A DNA stretch of 58,683 nucleotides, from positions 1-58,683 of the forward strand of contig CAIQDX010000120.1 of assembly GCA_903870685.1 (NCBI GenBank). Direction: 5' to 3'. The notes beneath the pieces were generated by a model that saw nothing but the letters and a program-made list of their open reading frames with translations, made no database searches and was not told the DNA's origin. This stretch comes from an uncultured Chitinophagaceae bacterium (GTDB lineage: Bacteria > Bacteroidota > Bacteroidia > Chitinophagales > Chitinophagaceae). Both the position numbers and the translations under genes were made by a program. Numbering within the stretch: position 1 is the stretch's first letter; the number at the start of each line of letters is the position of its first letter. Positions 1-7,922 of this stretch are shown piece by piece.

Positions 1-687
1 ACTTGTCAATGAGATTTCATCATAGCCATCCAAACTATGAATGATGGTAAATGACTTATCAGTTTGTTGCAACAAATAATTATAAATTCTTGCCATCTCT
101 AAATTATAAACACCAACCAATTGATATGCTGGAGAAGCAGGATTAACCATTGGCCCAAGCATATTGAAAAATGTTCTGATGCCTAAATTTTTTCTGATAG
201 GTCCAACTGCTTTTAATGCCGGATGAAATAATGGTGCATGTATAAAACAAATATTCGCTTCTTCAATTTCGCGTTTTAATTTATTTGCATCATTGCTCAT
301 TTTATAACCCAATTGTTCCATCACATTCGATGCGCCGCTTACAGATGTTGCGCCATAATTTCCATGCTTCGAAACTTTTTGTCCAGCACCTGCAACAATA
401 AAACAACTGAGTGTTGAAATATTGAAAGTATTTTTTCCATCACCACCGGTTCCAACAATATCAATGGTTTTATGATCACCTAAATCAACCTTAACACAAA
501 GTTCTAACAATGCATCACGAAAGCCCTGTAACTCAGCAATAGTAATGCTTCGCATGAGATACACTGTTACAAAAGAAGTGACTTCGCTTTCATTATACAT
601 TCCTTTCGAAATATTAATTAAAGTTTCTTTGGCTTGTTCTTTTGAAAGCGTTTTGTGTTCAAATAAAAATTGTAAGATCTTTTTCAT
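1..687 (-). CDS. trpD: Anthranilate phosphoribosyltransferase, partial (C-terminus outside window)
   Basis: Transfers phosphoribose from PRPP to anthranilate, the second step from chorismate to tryptophan, in the cytoplasm. The 229 visible residues start MKKILQFLFEHKTLS and hold the helical N-terminal domain, the PRPP-binding glycine-rich loop GTGGDG at about residues 79-84 followed by NTFNIST, and the HGNYGATS and HPALKAVGPIRKNLG segments typical of the family. The usual length is about 330, so roughly 100 residues lie beyond the left edge. Its start is 2 bases after the trpG stop, so it is the third gene of a tightly packed trpE-trpG-trpD operon and shares the attenuator upstream of trpE. 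Confidence 0.95.
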   Translation of the reverse strand, partial: MKKILQFLFEHKTLSKEQAKETLINISKGMYNESEVTSFVTVYLMRSITIAELQGFRDALLELCVKVDLGDHKTIDIVGTGGDGKNTFNISTLSCFIVAGAGQKVSKHGNYGATSVSGASNVMEQLGYKMSNDANKLKREIEEANICFIHAPLFHPALKAVGPIRKNLGIRTFFNMLGPMVNPASPAYQLVGVYNLEMARIYNYLLQQTDKSFTIIHSLDGYDEISLTS

Positions 688-689
688 TA

Positions 690-1280
690 TTATTTTTTTA
701 ACCAGTTCATCATAATTTTTTCTCCATCTGGTGTTAACACACTTTCGGGATGAAATTGAACTCCTTGCACATCAAACGTTTTATGTTGCAATGCCATGAC
801 GAAATTATTTTCATCTTTTGCAGTCACCTCTAATTCTTCAGGAAAATTTTCATTATCAACTACCCAAGAATGATATCGGCCAACTTCTATTTCGTAAGGC
901 AGATCATCAAACAAATTATGTTTGCCATTTTTTGATGAGAATCCGCTGTTGATTATTTTTATGGGTGTTGCAATTCCGTGATAAACATTTGATAGATTAG
1001 TCAACGTTCCACCAAAAGCCTGTCCAATTGCCTGATGTCCCAAACACACACCCAGTATGGATTTTGTTGCAGCATATTCTTTTATCAATGGCAATAATAA
1101 TCCGGCCTCTTCAGGAATACCGGGCCCAGGCGATAAAATAATTTTATCATATTCTTTCACTTTTTCCAAAGCAATTTCATCGTTGCGATACACATCTACT
1201 TTTTCGTGCGTTATCTTTTCAACAAGATGAACCAAGTTGTAAGTAAATGAATCGTAATTATCAAAGACTAAAATTTTCAT
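690..1280 (-). CDS. trpG: Anthranilate synthase component II (glutamine amidotransferase)
   Basis: Class I glutamine amidotransferase that supplies ammonia to TrpE for anthranilate formation. The 196 residues are of normal length. The oxyanion strand PGPG is at 51-54, the nucleophile Cys79 sits in GVCLGHQAIGQ, and the His177/Glu179 pair is in QFHPESVLTPDG, completing the catalytic triad. In some bacteria such a subunit also serves p-aminobenzoate synthase (PabA), so dual use cannot be excluded, but the position between trpE and trpD, with gaps of one and two bases, argues for a role in tryptophan synthesis. Confidence 0.95.
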   Translation of the reverse strand: MKILVFDNYDSFTYNLVHLVEKITHEKVDVYRNDEIALEKVKEYDKIILSPGPGIPEEAGLLLPLIKEYAATKSILGVCLGHQAIGQAFGGTLTNLSNVYHGIATPIKIINSGFSSKNGKHNLFDDLPYEIEVGRYHSWVVDNENFPEELEVTAKDENNFVMALQHKTFDVQGVQFHPESVLTPDGEKIMMNWLKK

Positions 1281-1281
1281 A

Positions 1282-2691
1282 TCAAATATTTTCTGCGATA
1301 ATGATCGCTTTTTTTAATGCACCCAACTTATTATTTACTTCCTGTAATTCACTTTCGGGATTACTTGCTGCAACAATTCCTGCACCTGCCTGATAAGTGA
1401 GTGTATTATTTTTACTTAAAAAAGTGCGGATCATAATGGCATGATTACAACTTCCATCAAATCCCATAAAACCTAATGCACCACCATAATAACTGCGTGA
1501 TGTTGGTTCATATTCATCAATCAACTTCATAGCTTTAAATTTCGGCGCACCGCTCAAAGTACCTGCTGGAAAGGTTTTCGCCAATAATAAAAATGGATTA
1601 GTTCCTTCCTTTACATTGCCGATCACTTCGCTCACCAAATGAATAACGTGACTATAATAATGTACCTGTTTAAAATAATTTACATGAACTTCATCACTCA
1701 TTCTACTCAAATCGTTGCGAGCAAGATCAACCAACATCACATGTTCTGCATTTTCTTTTGCATCTAACAATAATGCTGCTGCTGCTGCTTCATCAATCTT
1801 ATCATCACCTGTTCTTTTGAAAGTTCCTGCAATAGGATGAATGATCGCTTTTCCGTTTTTAATAATGATCTGACTTTCCGGTGATGAGCCCATTAATTTA
1901 TAATCCCCATAATCAAAGAAAAATAAATATGGTGATGGATTTACATTTCGTAATGCACGATAAACATTAAACTCATCGCCAGTAAAACTTTGCTGAAACC
2001 TGCGACTAAGAACGATTTGAAAAACATCGCCACGCATACAACTTGCTATTCCTTTCTTCACCATCTCAACATAATTTTCATTTTTCATGTTCGATGTTTC
2101 ATCGCCTTTTATTGCAAACGGAAACACAGGAACATCTTTACTTTTAATTAAACTTTCAACAAACGCAACATCACTATCCATTCCAGCAATTACATTTTCG
2201 CACAAGAATAATTCATCTTTAAAATGATTGATTGCAATTACATATTGATACAAACGATATCGCATCAATGGAATTGCAGGAATCTCTTTTGAAGATTTTA
2301 ATTGAATGGTATCGAAAAATTGAACCGCATCAAATGCTGCATAACCAAATAAACCTTGTGCATATTTTGCTTCTTTTTCTGTTTCAGTTATTTCGAAACG
2401 CTGCATAAAATCCCACAACTGTTGCGGCACTTCCTGCACATTTTTTATATCAGCACGTTCAGGTTTTTGATTAGGAAATTTAAACTCGATACTTTTTGTA
2501 GAAGTAATTTCCATGCCCGCGATCGCATTGATGCAAATAAAACTATAGCTGTTCTCTGCAACATGGTGATCGGTACTTTCGAGCAAAATGGTATCTCGAA
2601 ATCTGTCACGCACACGCAGATAAATTCCAACCGGTGTGTACAGATCGGCCAACATCTTTTTTACTTTGGTTTCAATTACAATCTTTTTCAT
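1282..2691 (-). CDS. trpE: Anthranilate synthase component I
   Basis: Converts chorismate and ammonia to anthranilate, the committed step of tryptophan synthesis. The 469-residue protein has an N-terminal domain with TILLESTD (residues about 33-40), the LLES stretch that in TrpE proteins belongs to the tryptophan feedback site, and a C-terminal chorismate-binding domain with HPIAGTFKRTG, LVDLARNDLSR and FPAGTLSGAPKFKAM. It is the first structural gene of the operon. About 220 bases of leader precede it, with a Trp-rich leader peptide, a terminator and a copy of the dispersed repeat that ends directly before the ATG. Feedback inhibition and attenuation would both control it; the first is inferred from the family. 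Confidence 0.96.
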   Translation of the reverse strand: MKKIVIETKVKKMLADLYTPVGIYLRVRDRFRDTILLESTDHHVAENSYSFICINAIAGMEITSTKSIEFKFPNQKPERADIKNVQEVPQQLWDFMQRFEITETEKEAKYAQGLFGYAAFDAVQFFDTIQLKSSKEIPAIPLMRYRLYQYVIAINHFKDELFLCENVIAGMDSDVAFVESLIKSKDVPVFPFAIKGDETSNMKNENYVEMVKKGIASCMRGDVFQIVLSRRFQQSFTGDEFNVYRALRNVNPSPYLFFFDYGDYKLMGSSPESQIIIKNGKAIIHPIAGTFKRTGDDKIDEAAAAALLLDAKENAEHVMLVDLARNDLSRMSDEVHVNYFKQVHYYSHVIHLVSEVIGNVKEGTNPFLLLAKTFPAGTLSGAPKFKAMKLIDEYEPTSRSYYGGALGFMGFDGSCNHAIMIRTFLSKNNTLTYQAGAGIVAASNPESELQEVNNKLGALKKAIIIAENI

Positions 2692-2699
2692 TACGCGAA

Positions 2700-2785
2700 T
2701 ATTTTTTTGTTACCAGCTTTTAGTTCTTTGTGCAACTGTTGTTGCCTTCACTTCTTCCAGTGGAAGAAGTGCACTCTTGTGCTAC
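2700..2785 (-). repeat. Divergent copy of the dispersed GTAACA-ended palindromic repeat, before trpE
   Basis: On the minus strand this copy contains ACAAGAGTGC and ends with AAAAGCTGGTAACAAAAAAA, the same right end seen upstream of hisC, tolC, xerD and ilvC, but the GTGCGACGCAAC core is altered. At its centre, 2749-2771, lies a perfect palindrome with 11-base arms (CACTTCTTCCA, G, TGGAAGAAGTG). It occupies the trpE leader between the attenuator terminator and the start codon. Confidence 0.6.
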
Positions 2786-2793
2786 AACAAAAA

Positions 2794-2816
2794 ACCCCGA
2801 CAATCTTGTCGGGGCT
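2794..2816 (-). terminator. trp attenuator terminator
   Basis: On the minus strand CCCCGACA and TGTCGGGG form an 8-9 bp GC-rich stem with a four-base loop, followed at once by TTTTTTG. It lies about 100 bases before the trpE start and 35 bases after the leader-peptide stop, in the correct orientation to stop transcription before the operon. Its 5' arm CCCCGA can instead pair with TCGGGG at the end of the leader ORF (2857-2862), the expected antiterminator. Confidence 0.85.
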
Positions 2817-2849
2817 TTGAAATGATATTCAATAGTATTGGCTATGCCA

Positions 2850-2912
2850 TTACAATCCCCGATTAGAGTTTGTATGCCACCACCAATTGTTATTTAATAA
2901 ATTTTGTTTCAT
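2850..2912 (-). CDS. trpL: trp operon leader peptide
   Basis: A 20-residue ORF, MKQNLLNNNWWWHTNSNRGL, with three consecutive TGG codons directly before a terminator and trpE. It is a classical attenuation peptide: ribosomes stalling at the Trp codons would let the terminator's 5' arm pair elsewhere. Bases 2886-2890 (ACAAT on the minus strand, just before the Trp codons) can pair with ATTGT in 2852-2863, giving a 1:2 hairpin, while TCGGGG in the same segment can pair with CCCCGA of the terminator (2:3). A promoter lies directly upstream, so the transcript has almost no 5' untranslated region before the peptide. Confidence 0.88.
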   Translation of the reverse strand: MKQNLLNNNWWWHTNSNRGL

Positions 2913-2919
2913 TGCAAAG

Positions 2920-2951
2920 CAAAGATGTGAGTTGAAATTGTTTCTGCCAAA
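2920..2951 (-). promoter_or_regulatory. Predicted trp operon promoter
   Basis: On the minus strand TTTG (2951-2948), 20 bases, then CATCTTTG (2927-2920), a 7 of 8 match to the Bacteroidota -7 box TAnnTTTG. The start point would fall only a few bases before the leader-peptide ATG at 2912. The his and dapA leaders have the same layout, which supports this choice over an AT-rich alternative further upstream. Confidence 0.55.
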
Positions 2952-3050
2952 TATTTTTTTATTTAACAAAACATATTTTAAAGTTTTATGCAATAACAAA
3001 TTCAATTGCATCTAAATTTATATAGCCATTTTTAATTTAAAAACTTAGCC

Positions 3051-4835
3051 ATGCGAAATATCCTGATTCTACTCGCAGTATTTGCCAATATTAGTTTCTG
3101 CAAAGCCAATGATGAAAAATCAAACGCCAAAGCCGATATAACAAACATCACTGTTTACAGACTTGGTGCCGAGATTCAACAAAGTTTTAAAGCAACTGTT
3201 AAAAAAGAAACACAATTCATTGAAATAAGCAACGTAAGTAATAGTCTGGAGAAAAACAGTCTGCAAATAAAAAGTGATAACAACATTACCATTTTAGGAT
3301 TTGAATTCAGCAATTCATTTCTGGGTGAAGAAATAAAATCTTTTGAATATCAAAAGTTAGAAGATTCGTTAAATAAAATTACAAAAGCAGCTAACAAATT
3401 GGGTTCTACTTTAACAACACTTCATGATCTTATAACAGTTCTTAACAGCAATAAAGAAATCAAAGGCAATCAATCCGGTTTAAGCATCACAGAATTAATG
3501 AAATTAATGGATTACTATAAGTCCAAGTCTATTGAATTAAAAAATGAAATTGATGATATTAACGAGAAGATAATTAAGATAAATGAAGTAGCTAAGAAGT
3601 TAAAAGATCAAATGGCCGAAGAGAAAAAAAAGAATACACAAAAAGGCGGTAAATTAATTATTCAAATCAGTTGTAGCATTTCAGGCACTTATGATTTCAA
3701 AATAAATTACTTAACACCAAATGCAAGCTGGCAGCCATTTTACGATATCAAAACACAAAATATCAATTCACCATTCGATTTAATTTACAAAGCTAAAATT
3801 TCGCAAACAACAGGCATAGATTGGAATCAGGTGAAATTAAAATTATCCACCGCATTACCTAATCAATTCGGCAATGCACCAATTTTACAAACATGGTTTT
3901 TGCAATATGCAGAACCAATAGCAAGATTAAATAAAATTGTTCCGCTATTAGAAGACAGGGTTTATAAAATGGTACCGCAGCAGCTAAATGAATCAGTGAT
4001 GATAAGAGGTTCTAGAACACTAAGCGCAAGCGAAGAACCACTTTATGTTGTTAACGGCAATGTTATGTCAAAAGATGATTTTAAAAACATATCACCACAA
4101 TCCATAAAAAGTATAAATGTTTTGAAGGGTAAAGATGCAACTGATTTATATGGCAGTCGCGGAGATAATGGTGTAATTATAATTACTTTAAAAGATGAAT
4201 TATCTGATTATGTAACCGTGCAAGACAATACACTCACAACCGTTTACGACATTGATATTCCTTTTGATATTGCCACAAACGGTAAAGATCAAATTGCGAC
4301 TTTGCAAATACAAAAAGTTGATGCGAAATATGTTTTCTTATCCATTCCAAAACTGAATGATAATGTTTATTTGGTGGCGCAAGTTGCCAACTGGAATAAG
4401 TTGAATTTACTGGATGGAGAAGCAAATTTATTTTTCGAAAATACTTATGTTGGCAAAACCGAAATCACTGCAACATCCGTTGAGGATACATTTAATTTAA
4501 CCCTTGCAACTGATAAACGCATTTTAATTAAACGTGAAAAATTAAAAGATTTCAGCAGTACTCAATTTTTAAGCAGTTATAAAAAGGAAATCTTTACTTA
4601 CGAGATAACTGTAAAAAATAATAAAAATCAGACCGCATCAATAACTGTAAAAGATCAATATCCCATCAGCAGCAACAAAGAAATTGAAGTTGAATTGTTA
4701 GAAAATAATAACGCATCCATCAATACCGAAACCGGTGAATTGACTTGGCAAATGCAGTTGCAACCTAACGAACAAAAGAAAATTCGTTTTCAATATTCTG
4801 TAAAATATCCGAAGGATAAAAAACTCAATCTATAA
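3051..4835 (+). CDS. DUF4139 (MuiA-like) secreted protein with a TonB-plug-like insertion
   Basis: The 594-residue protein starts with a cleavable-looking signal peptide (MRNILILLAVFANISFCKA), then a DUF4140-like beta domain, a coiled coil at about 100-195 (KSKSIELKNEIDDINEKIIKI) and a DUF4139 beta-rich C-terminal half (NYLTPNASWQPFYDIK; KAKISQTTGIDWNQVKLKLST; ending LTWQMQLQPNEQKKIRFQYSVKYP). Inside the DUF4139 part, at about residues 310-385, sits a segment with PLYVVNGNVMS, SIKSINVLKGKDATDLYGSR and GDNGVIIITLK, which matches the plug signature of SusC/RagA-type TonB-dependent receptors. No barrel follows. The family is linked by annotation to a mucoidy inhibitor but its molecular role is unknown to me. 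It is a single gene, ending in a bidirectional terminator. Confidence 0.85.
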   Translation: MRNILILLAVFANISFCKANDEKSNAKADITNITVYRLGAEIQQSFKATVKKETQFIEISNVSNSLEKNSLQIKSDNNITILGFEFSNSFLGEEIKSFEYQKLEDSLNKITKAANKLGSTLTTLHDLITVLNSNKEIKGNQSGLSITELMKLMDYYKSKSIELKNEIDDINEKIIKINEVAKKLKDQMAEEKKKNTQKGGKLIIQISCSISGTYDFKINYLTPNASWQPFYDIKTQNINSPFDLIYKAKISQTTGIDWNQVKLKLSTALPNQFGNAPILQTWFLQYAEPIARLNKIVPLLEDRVYKMVPQQLNESVMIRGSRTLSASEEPLYVVNGNVMSKDDFKNISPQSIKSINVLKGKDATDLYGSRGDNGVIIITLKDELSDYVTVQDNTLTTVYDIDIPFDIATNGKDQIATLQIQKVDAKYVFLSIPKLNDNVYLVAQVANWNKLNLLDGEANLFFENTYVGKTEITATSVEDTFNLTLATDKRILIKREKLKDFSSTQFLSSYKKEIFTYEITVKNNKNQTASITVKDQYPISSNKEIEVELLENNNASINTETGELTWQMQLQPNEQKKIRFQYSVKYPKDKKLNL

Positions 4836-4841
4836 AAAAAT

Positions 4842-4870
4842 AAAAAGGCATCTTTAAAAGATGCCTTTTA
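4842..4870. terminator. Bidirectional terminator between DUF4139 gene and hisB
   Basis: AAAAGGCATCT and AGATGCCTTTT form an 11 bp stem around TTAAA, flanked by A-rich sequence on one side and T-rich sequence on the other. It can serve both convergent genes, whose stop codons lie 7 and 3 bases away. Confidence 0.85.
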
Positions 4871-4872
4871 TT

Positions 4873-6012
4873 TTACAACACACCTTTTGTACTCGGCAAA
4901 TGATTACTTAAAGGATCGCGTTTAACTGCCATGCGAATTGCTTTTGCAAATGCTTTAAAAATGGCTTCAATTTTATGATGTTCGTTATCGCCTTTGCATT
5001 CAATATTCAAATTGCATTTTGCCGCATCGCTGAATGATTTAAAGAAATGAAAAAACATTTCGGTTGGCATCTCTCCTATCTTTTCTCGCTTGAATTCTGC
5101 ATTCCAAACCAACCAATTTCTTCCGCCAAAATCAATCAACACTTTTGCTTCGGCTTCATCCATCGGCAATGCAAAACCGTAGCGCTCCATGCCGCGTTTA
5201 TCTACCAATGCTTTTGCAAACGCTTCGCCTAATGCAATGCCCGTATCTTCAATACTGTGGTGTTCATCAATATGCAGATCACCTTTTGTTTCAATATTCA
5301 AATCCATTTTGCCATGGCGTGCAATCTGGTCGAGCATGTGATCGAAGAAGCCCAAACCTGTGCTGATATTGGCTTTTCCGCTTCCATCTAAATTTAATTC
5401 AACGCTTATTTTTGTTTCGTTAGTATTGCGTTCGTGAATTACTTTTCGTAAACCTAATTTTAAAAATGAATAAATTTCTTCCCAAGAAATTGTTTCCAAA
5501 GCAATAACCGATTGTAATGCCTCAACAGAATCTTTAATTTCTGTTCCACCTAAATTTGAATTGCTGTTTAACCAAATAGCTTTACAACCTAAATTTTTTG
5601 CGAGTTGAACATCAGTAATTCTGTCGCCGATTACAAAAGAATTTTTTAGATCGTATTTTGTATCGTCAAAATAGTCTGTGAGCATTCCAACAGCAGGTTT
5701 GCGTGTTGGTAAATTATCATGAGGAAAAGTTTTATCGATATGCACTTTAGAAAAATGAATTCCTTCACTATCCAAACTTTTCATGATGAAATTATGAACT
5801 GGCCAAAATGTTTCTTCAGGAAATGCTGCTGTTCCTAATCCATCCTGATTAGTTACCATCACCAATTCGTAATCGAATTCTTTGGCAATTCGATTCATGT
5901 ATTGAAACATGTTAGGATAAAATTCTAACTTTTCAAAACTATCGATCTGATAAGTTGGCGGTGCTTCATTAATTAAAGTACCATCGCGATCTATAAATAA
6001 AATTCGTTTCAT
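4873..6012 (-). CDS. hisB: Bifunctional histidinol-phosphatase / imidazoleglycerol-phosphate dehydratase
   Basis: Catalyses two steps of histidine synthesis. The N-terminal HAD phosphatase domain has the nucleophile motif DRDGTLIN with Asp8 and Asp10, and [17 protein letters not shown] further on. The C-terminal IGPD domain (from about residue 190) has [29 protein letters not shown] and [17 protein letters not shown], whose His and Glu residues bind manganese. At 379 residues it is the fused form known from enterobacteria and Bacteroidota. Its ATG is 2 bases after the stop of the cytochrome c gene, so it should be translated from the same mRNA as the upstream his genes. Confidence 0.96.
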   Translation of the reverse strand: MKRILFIDRDGTLINEAPPTYQIDSFEKLEFYPNMFQYMNRIAKEFDYELVMVTNQDGLGTAAFPEETFWPVHNFIMKSLDSEGIHFSKVHIDKTFPHDNLPTRKPAVGMLTDYFDDTKYDLKNSFVIGDRITDVQLAKNLGCKAIWLNSNSNLGGTEIKDSVEALQSVIALETISWEEIYSFLKLGLRKVIHERNTNETKISVELNLDGSGKANISTGLGFFDHMLDQIARHGKMDLNIETKGDLHIDEHHSIEDTGIALGEAFAKALVDKRGMERYGFALPMDEAEAKVLIDFGGRNWLVWNAEFKREKIGEMPTEMFFHFFKSFSDAAKCNLNIECKGDNEHHKIEAIFKAFAKAIRMAVKRDPLSNHLPSTKGVL

Positions 6013-6014
6013 AA

Positions 6015-6428
6015 TTACTTTTTCTTGCTGCGAACAGCTTTAACTTCTGCAACGCTTACTGCACTTGCTTTATTTCCAAAACTATTTCTAACGTAAGTTA
6101 ACACATCGGCGATTTGCTGATTATTTAAATCTGTATGTGCCGCCATATTGTTTGAATAATATTCATCATCAATTGGTTCGCGTGTTTCAAGTCCATGCAA
6201 AATTATGTAAATGATTTTTGCTTTATCGCCAAGTACATAGGATGATTGTGAAAGCGGTGGATTCATATGTGGAACTCCGCCACCATCTAGCATGTGACAA
6301 CTTAAACAAACTTTAAAATAAATTTTTTGCCCGCGGTCGATTGATGCTTTTAATGTCTGCTGATTGGTTTGTGCATTAACAAAAACAACAAATAATAAAA
6401 ATAGAATTACTGAAAATATTTTCTTCAT
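6015..6428 (-). CDS. Secreted monoheme cytochrome c
   Basis: A 137-residue class I cytochrome c with a signal peptide ([20 protein letters not shown]), one heme motif CLSCH at 41-45 and a likely axial Met95 in NNMAAH. I chose the ATG that begins the signal peptide; the longer reading frame upstream runs through a copy of the dispersed repeat and is not real coding sequence. It lies between a PQQ-type sugar dehydrogenase and hisB. Such small cytochromes accept electrons from periplasmic quinoprotein dehydrogenases, so it is probably the partner of the upstream enzyme (inference). A lysine-rich tail (RSKKK) ends the protein. Confidence 0.88.
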   Translation of the reverse strand: MKKIFSVILFLLFVVFVNAQTNQQTLKASIDRGQKIYFKVCLSCHMLDGGGVPHMNPPLSQSSYVLGDKAKIIYIILHGLETREPIDDEYYSNNMAAHTDLNNQQIADVLTYVRNSFGNKASAVSVAEVKAVRSKKK

Positions 6429-6451
6429 GAATATTTTTTGTTCAATAGAAT

Positions 6452-6514
6452 TACTGAAAGTACAAGAGTGCGACGCAACAGGCGATGCCATGAAAAACAT
6501 CGACTCATAACAAA
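6452..6514 (+). repeat. Dispersed GTGCGACGCAAC repeat, single-arm copy
   Basis: Core at 6468-6479, preceded by ACTGAAAGTACAAGA and followed by ATGAAAAACATCGACTCATAACAAAC, a degenerate right end. It lies between the sugar dehydrogenase stop and the cytochrome c start and is oriented against the direction of transcription. It creates a spurious N-terminal extension of the cytochrome reading frame. Confidence 0.75.
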
Positions 6515-7873
6515 CTATTTTTTATAACTTATTTTATACACGGCACCTTTTACATCATCGCTGACATACAAAGAACCATCGGGGCCTTGCGCCAAACCAC
6601 AAGGACGATGTTGTGCTTTATTTGGTTCCATGAATTGATCGCCACCTGCAAAATTATCTGCGAAAATTTCCCACTCTCCTGTTGGCTTACCATTTTTAAA
6701 TGGAACGAACACTACAAAATATCCTTTCTGCAGTTCGGGTGCACGATTCCAACTGCCATGAAATGCAATGAAGGCGCCATTCTTATACTTTTCGGGAAAT
6801 TGATTGCCTGTATAAAATAATAACGCATTTGGTCCCATGTGCGCAGGAAAAGCGATAGCAGGATCTTGAATAGTTTTATCGTATGCTTTTCTTGCATAAT
6901 CCATATCATTGATCAATGAAGTTTTATCCTGATTATACTTATAATTAACAATAACAAGTCCGCCGTTTTTATTTTCGTTTAAATATTCATCCCAAGATTT
7001 TTTTCCATCACCACCATATTCAGGCGCTAACATTTTTTTATGTTGCATTGGATCATAATAAATAAACGGCCAACCACAATTAGAACCACGATGCAATTCA
7101 TACATAGTTTCTGCAGGTAATTCGGCGCTTTGTTTTGTATCATAAAATTCAGGCCAATTATCATGCAACTGATCACGACCATGTTGCATAACAAACAAAG
7201 AATTTGTTTGAGCATTCCAATCTAATCCAACAACATTTCTTAATCCGGTTGCATAACGAATACCATCAGCATAAGTTTGATTTAATTTATCGGCTTTAAA
7301 TTGCCAGATACCACCGGCTGAATCCAAGACCGGGCAAGGCATTCGGCCTTTGCTGTGAAGCGTCCTGTCTTTTTCCTGACAAGCATTTGCATAAGCACCG
7401 ATGTTTACATAAATATTTCCATCATTATCGAATGCAATTGATTTTGATTCGTGTTGATGACGATTAATTAATCCCGTAATTATTTTTTCGGGTTGATCGG
7501 GATTGAGGACTTCATCTTTCTCATTCAGTTTGTAACGAAAAACTTCTTCATCTGACGAAGCATATAAATAACCATTTCTTATTGCGATACCGGTTCCTAT
7601 ATATTTTCCGAAGCTTGTAATTAATTCCGCTTTGCCATTCAAATTTTTCAATTGAAAAATTCCTTTGCCATTTACCAACTTAGATGATTTATAAAAAATA
7701 GTTCCTTGTTGCGAAACAACAATGTGGCGGGCTCTTCCAAGGCCTTCAGAAATTTTAGTTGCAGAAAATCCTGCTGGCAATTTTAAGCCTGCATTGATTG
7801 TATCAGCATTATTTTTTGCAAACGAAGTAATTGAGATGCTTAGAAACAAAAAATAAAAAGATAATTTTTTCAT
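6515..7873 (-). CDS. PQQ-dependent sugar dehydrogenase (sorbosone dehydrogenase-like)
   Basis: A 452-residue exported six-bladed beta-propeller of the soluble glucose/sorbosone dehydrogenase type. The signal peptide MKKLSFYFLFLSISITSFA sets the start. Family landmarks include GLGRARHIVV, RHQHESKSIAFDNDGNIYVNIG, GLRNVVGLDWN, QHGRDQLHDNWPEFYD, HRGSNCGWPFIYYD, FIAFHGSWNR and PCGLAQGPDGSLYVSDD. These enzymes oxidise sugars in the periplasm with PQQ; the actual substrate here cannot be read from the sequence, and no PQQ synthesis genes are in the window. It sits inside the his operon, 49 bases after hisC, followed by its likely cytochrome partner. Confidence 0.87.
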   Translation of the reverse strand: MKKLSFYFLFLSISITSFAKNNADTINAGLKLPAGFSATKISEGLGRARHIVVSQQGTIFYKSSKLVNGKGIFQLKNLNGKAELITSFGKYIGTGIAIRNGYLYASSDEEVFRYKLNEKDEVLNPDQPEKIITGLINRHQHESKSIAFDNDGNIYVNIGAYANACQEKDRTLHSKGRMPCPVLDSAGGIWQFKADKLNQTYADGIRYATGLRNVVGLDWNAQTNSLFVMQHGRDQLHDNWPEFYDTKQSAELPAETMYELHRGSNCGWPFIYYDPMQHKKMLAPEYGGDGKKSWDEYLNENKNGGLVIVNYKYNQDKTSLINDMDYARKAYDKTIQDPAIAFPAHMGPNALLFYTGNQFPEKYKNGAFIAFHGSWNRAPELQKGYFVVFVPFKNGKPTGEWEIFADNFAGGDQFMEPNKAQHRPCGLAQGPDGSLYVSDDVKGAVYKISYKK

Positions 7874-7922
7874 ATTGATTTTTTTGAATGATTTAAAGAT
7901 AACAATTAATGCAAGCGATTGT

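Noticed and set aside
2356-2866. Plus-strand ORFs over the trpE 5' region and leader
   Set aside because: They are Cys/Phe-rich shadows of trpE and the leader and have no domain similarity.
6429-6500. N-terminal extension of the cytochrome c reading frame
   Set aside because: It is encoded by a repeat copy and precedes a clear signal peptide, so the internal ATG is the real start.
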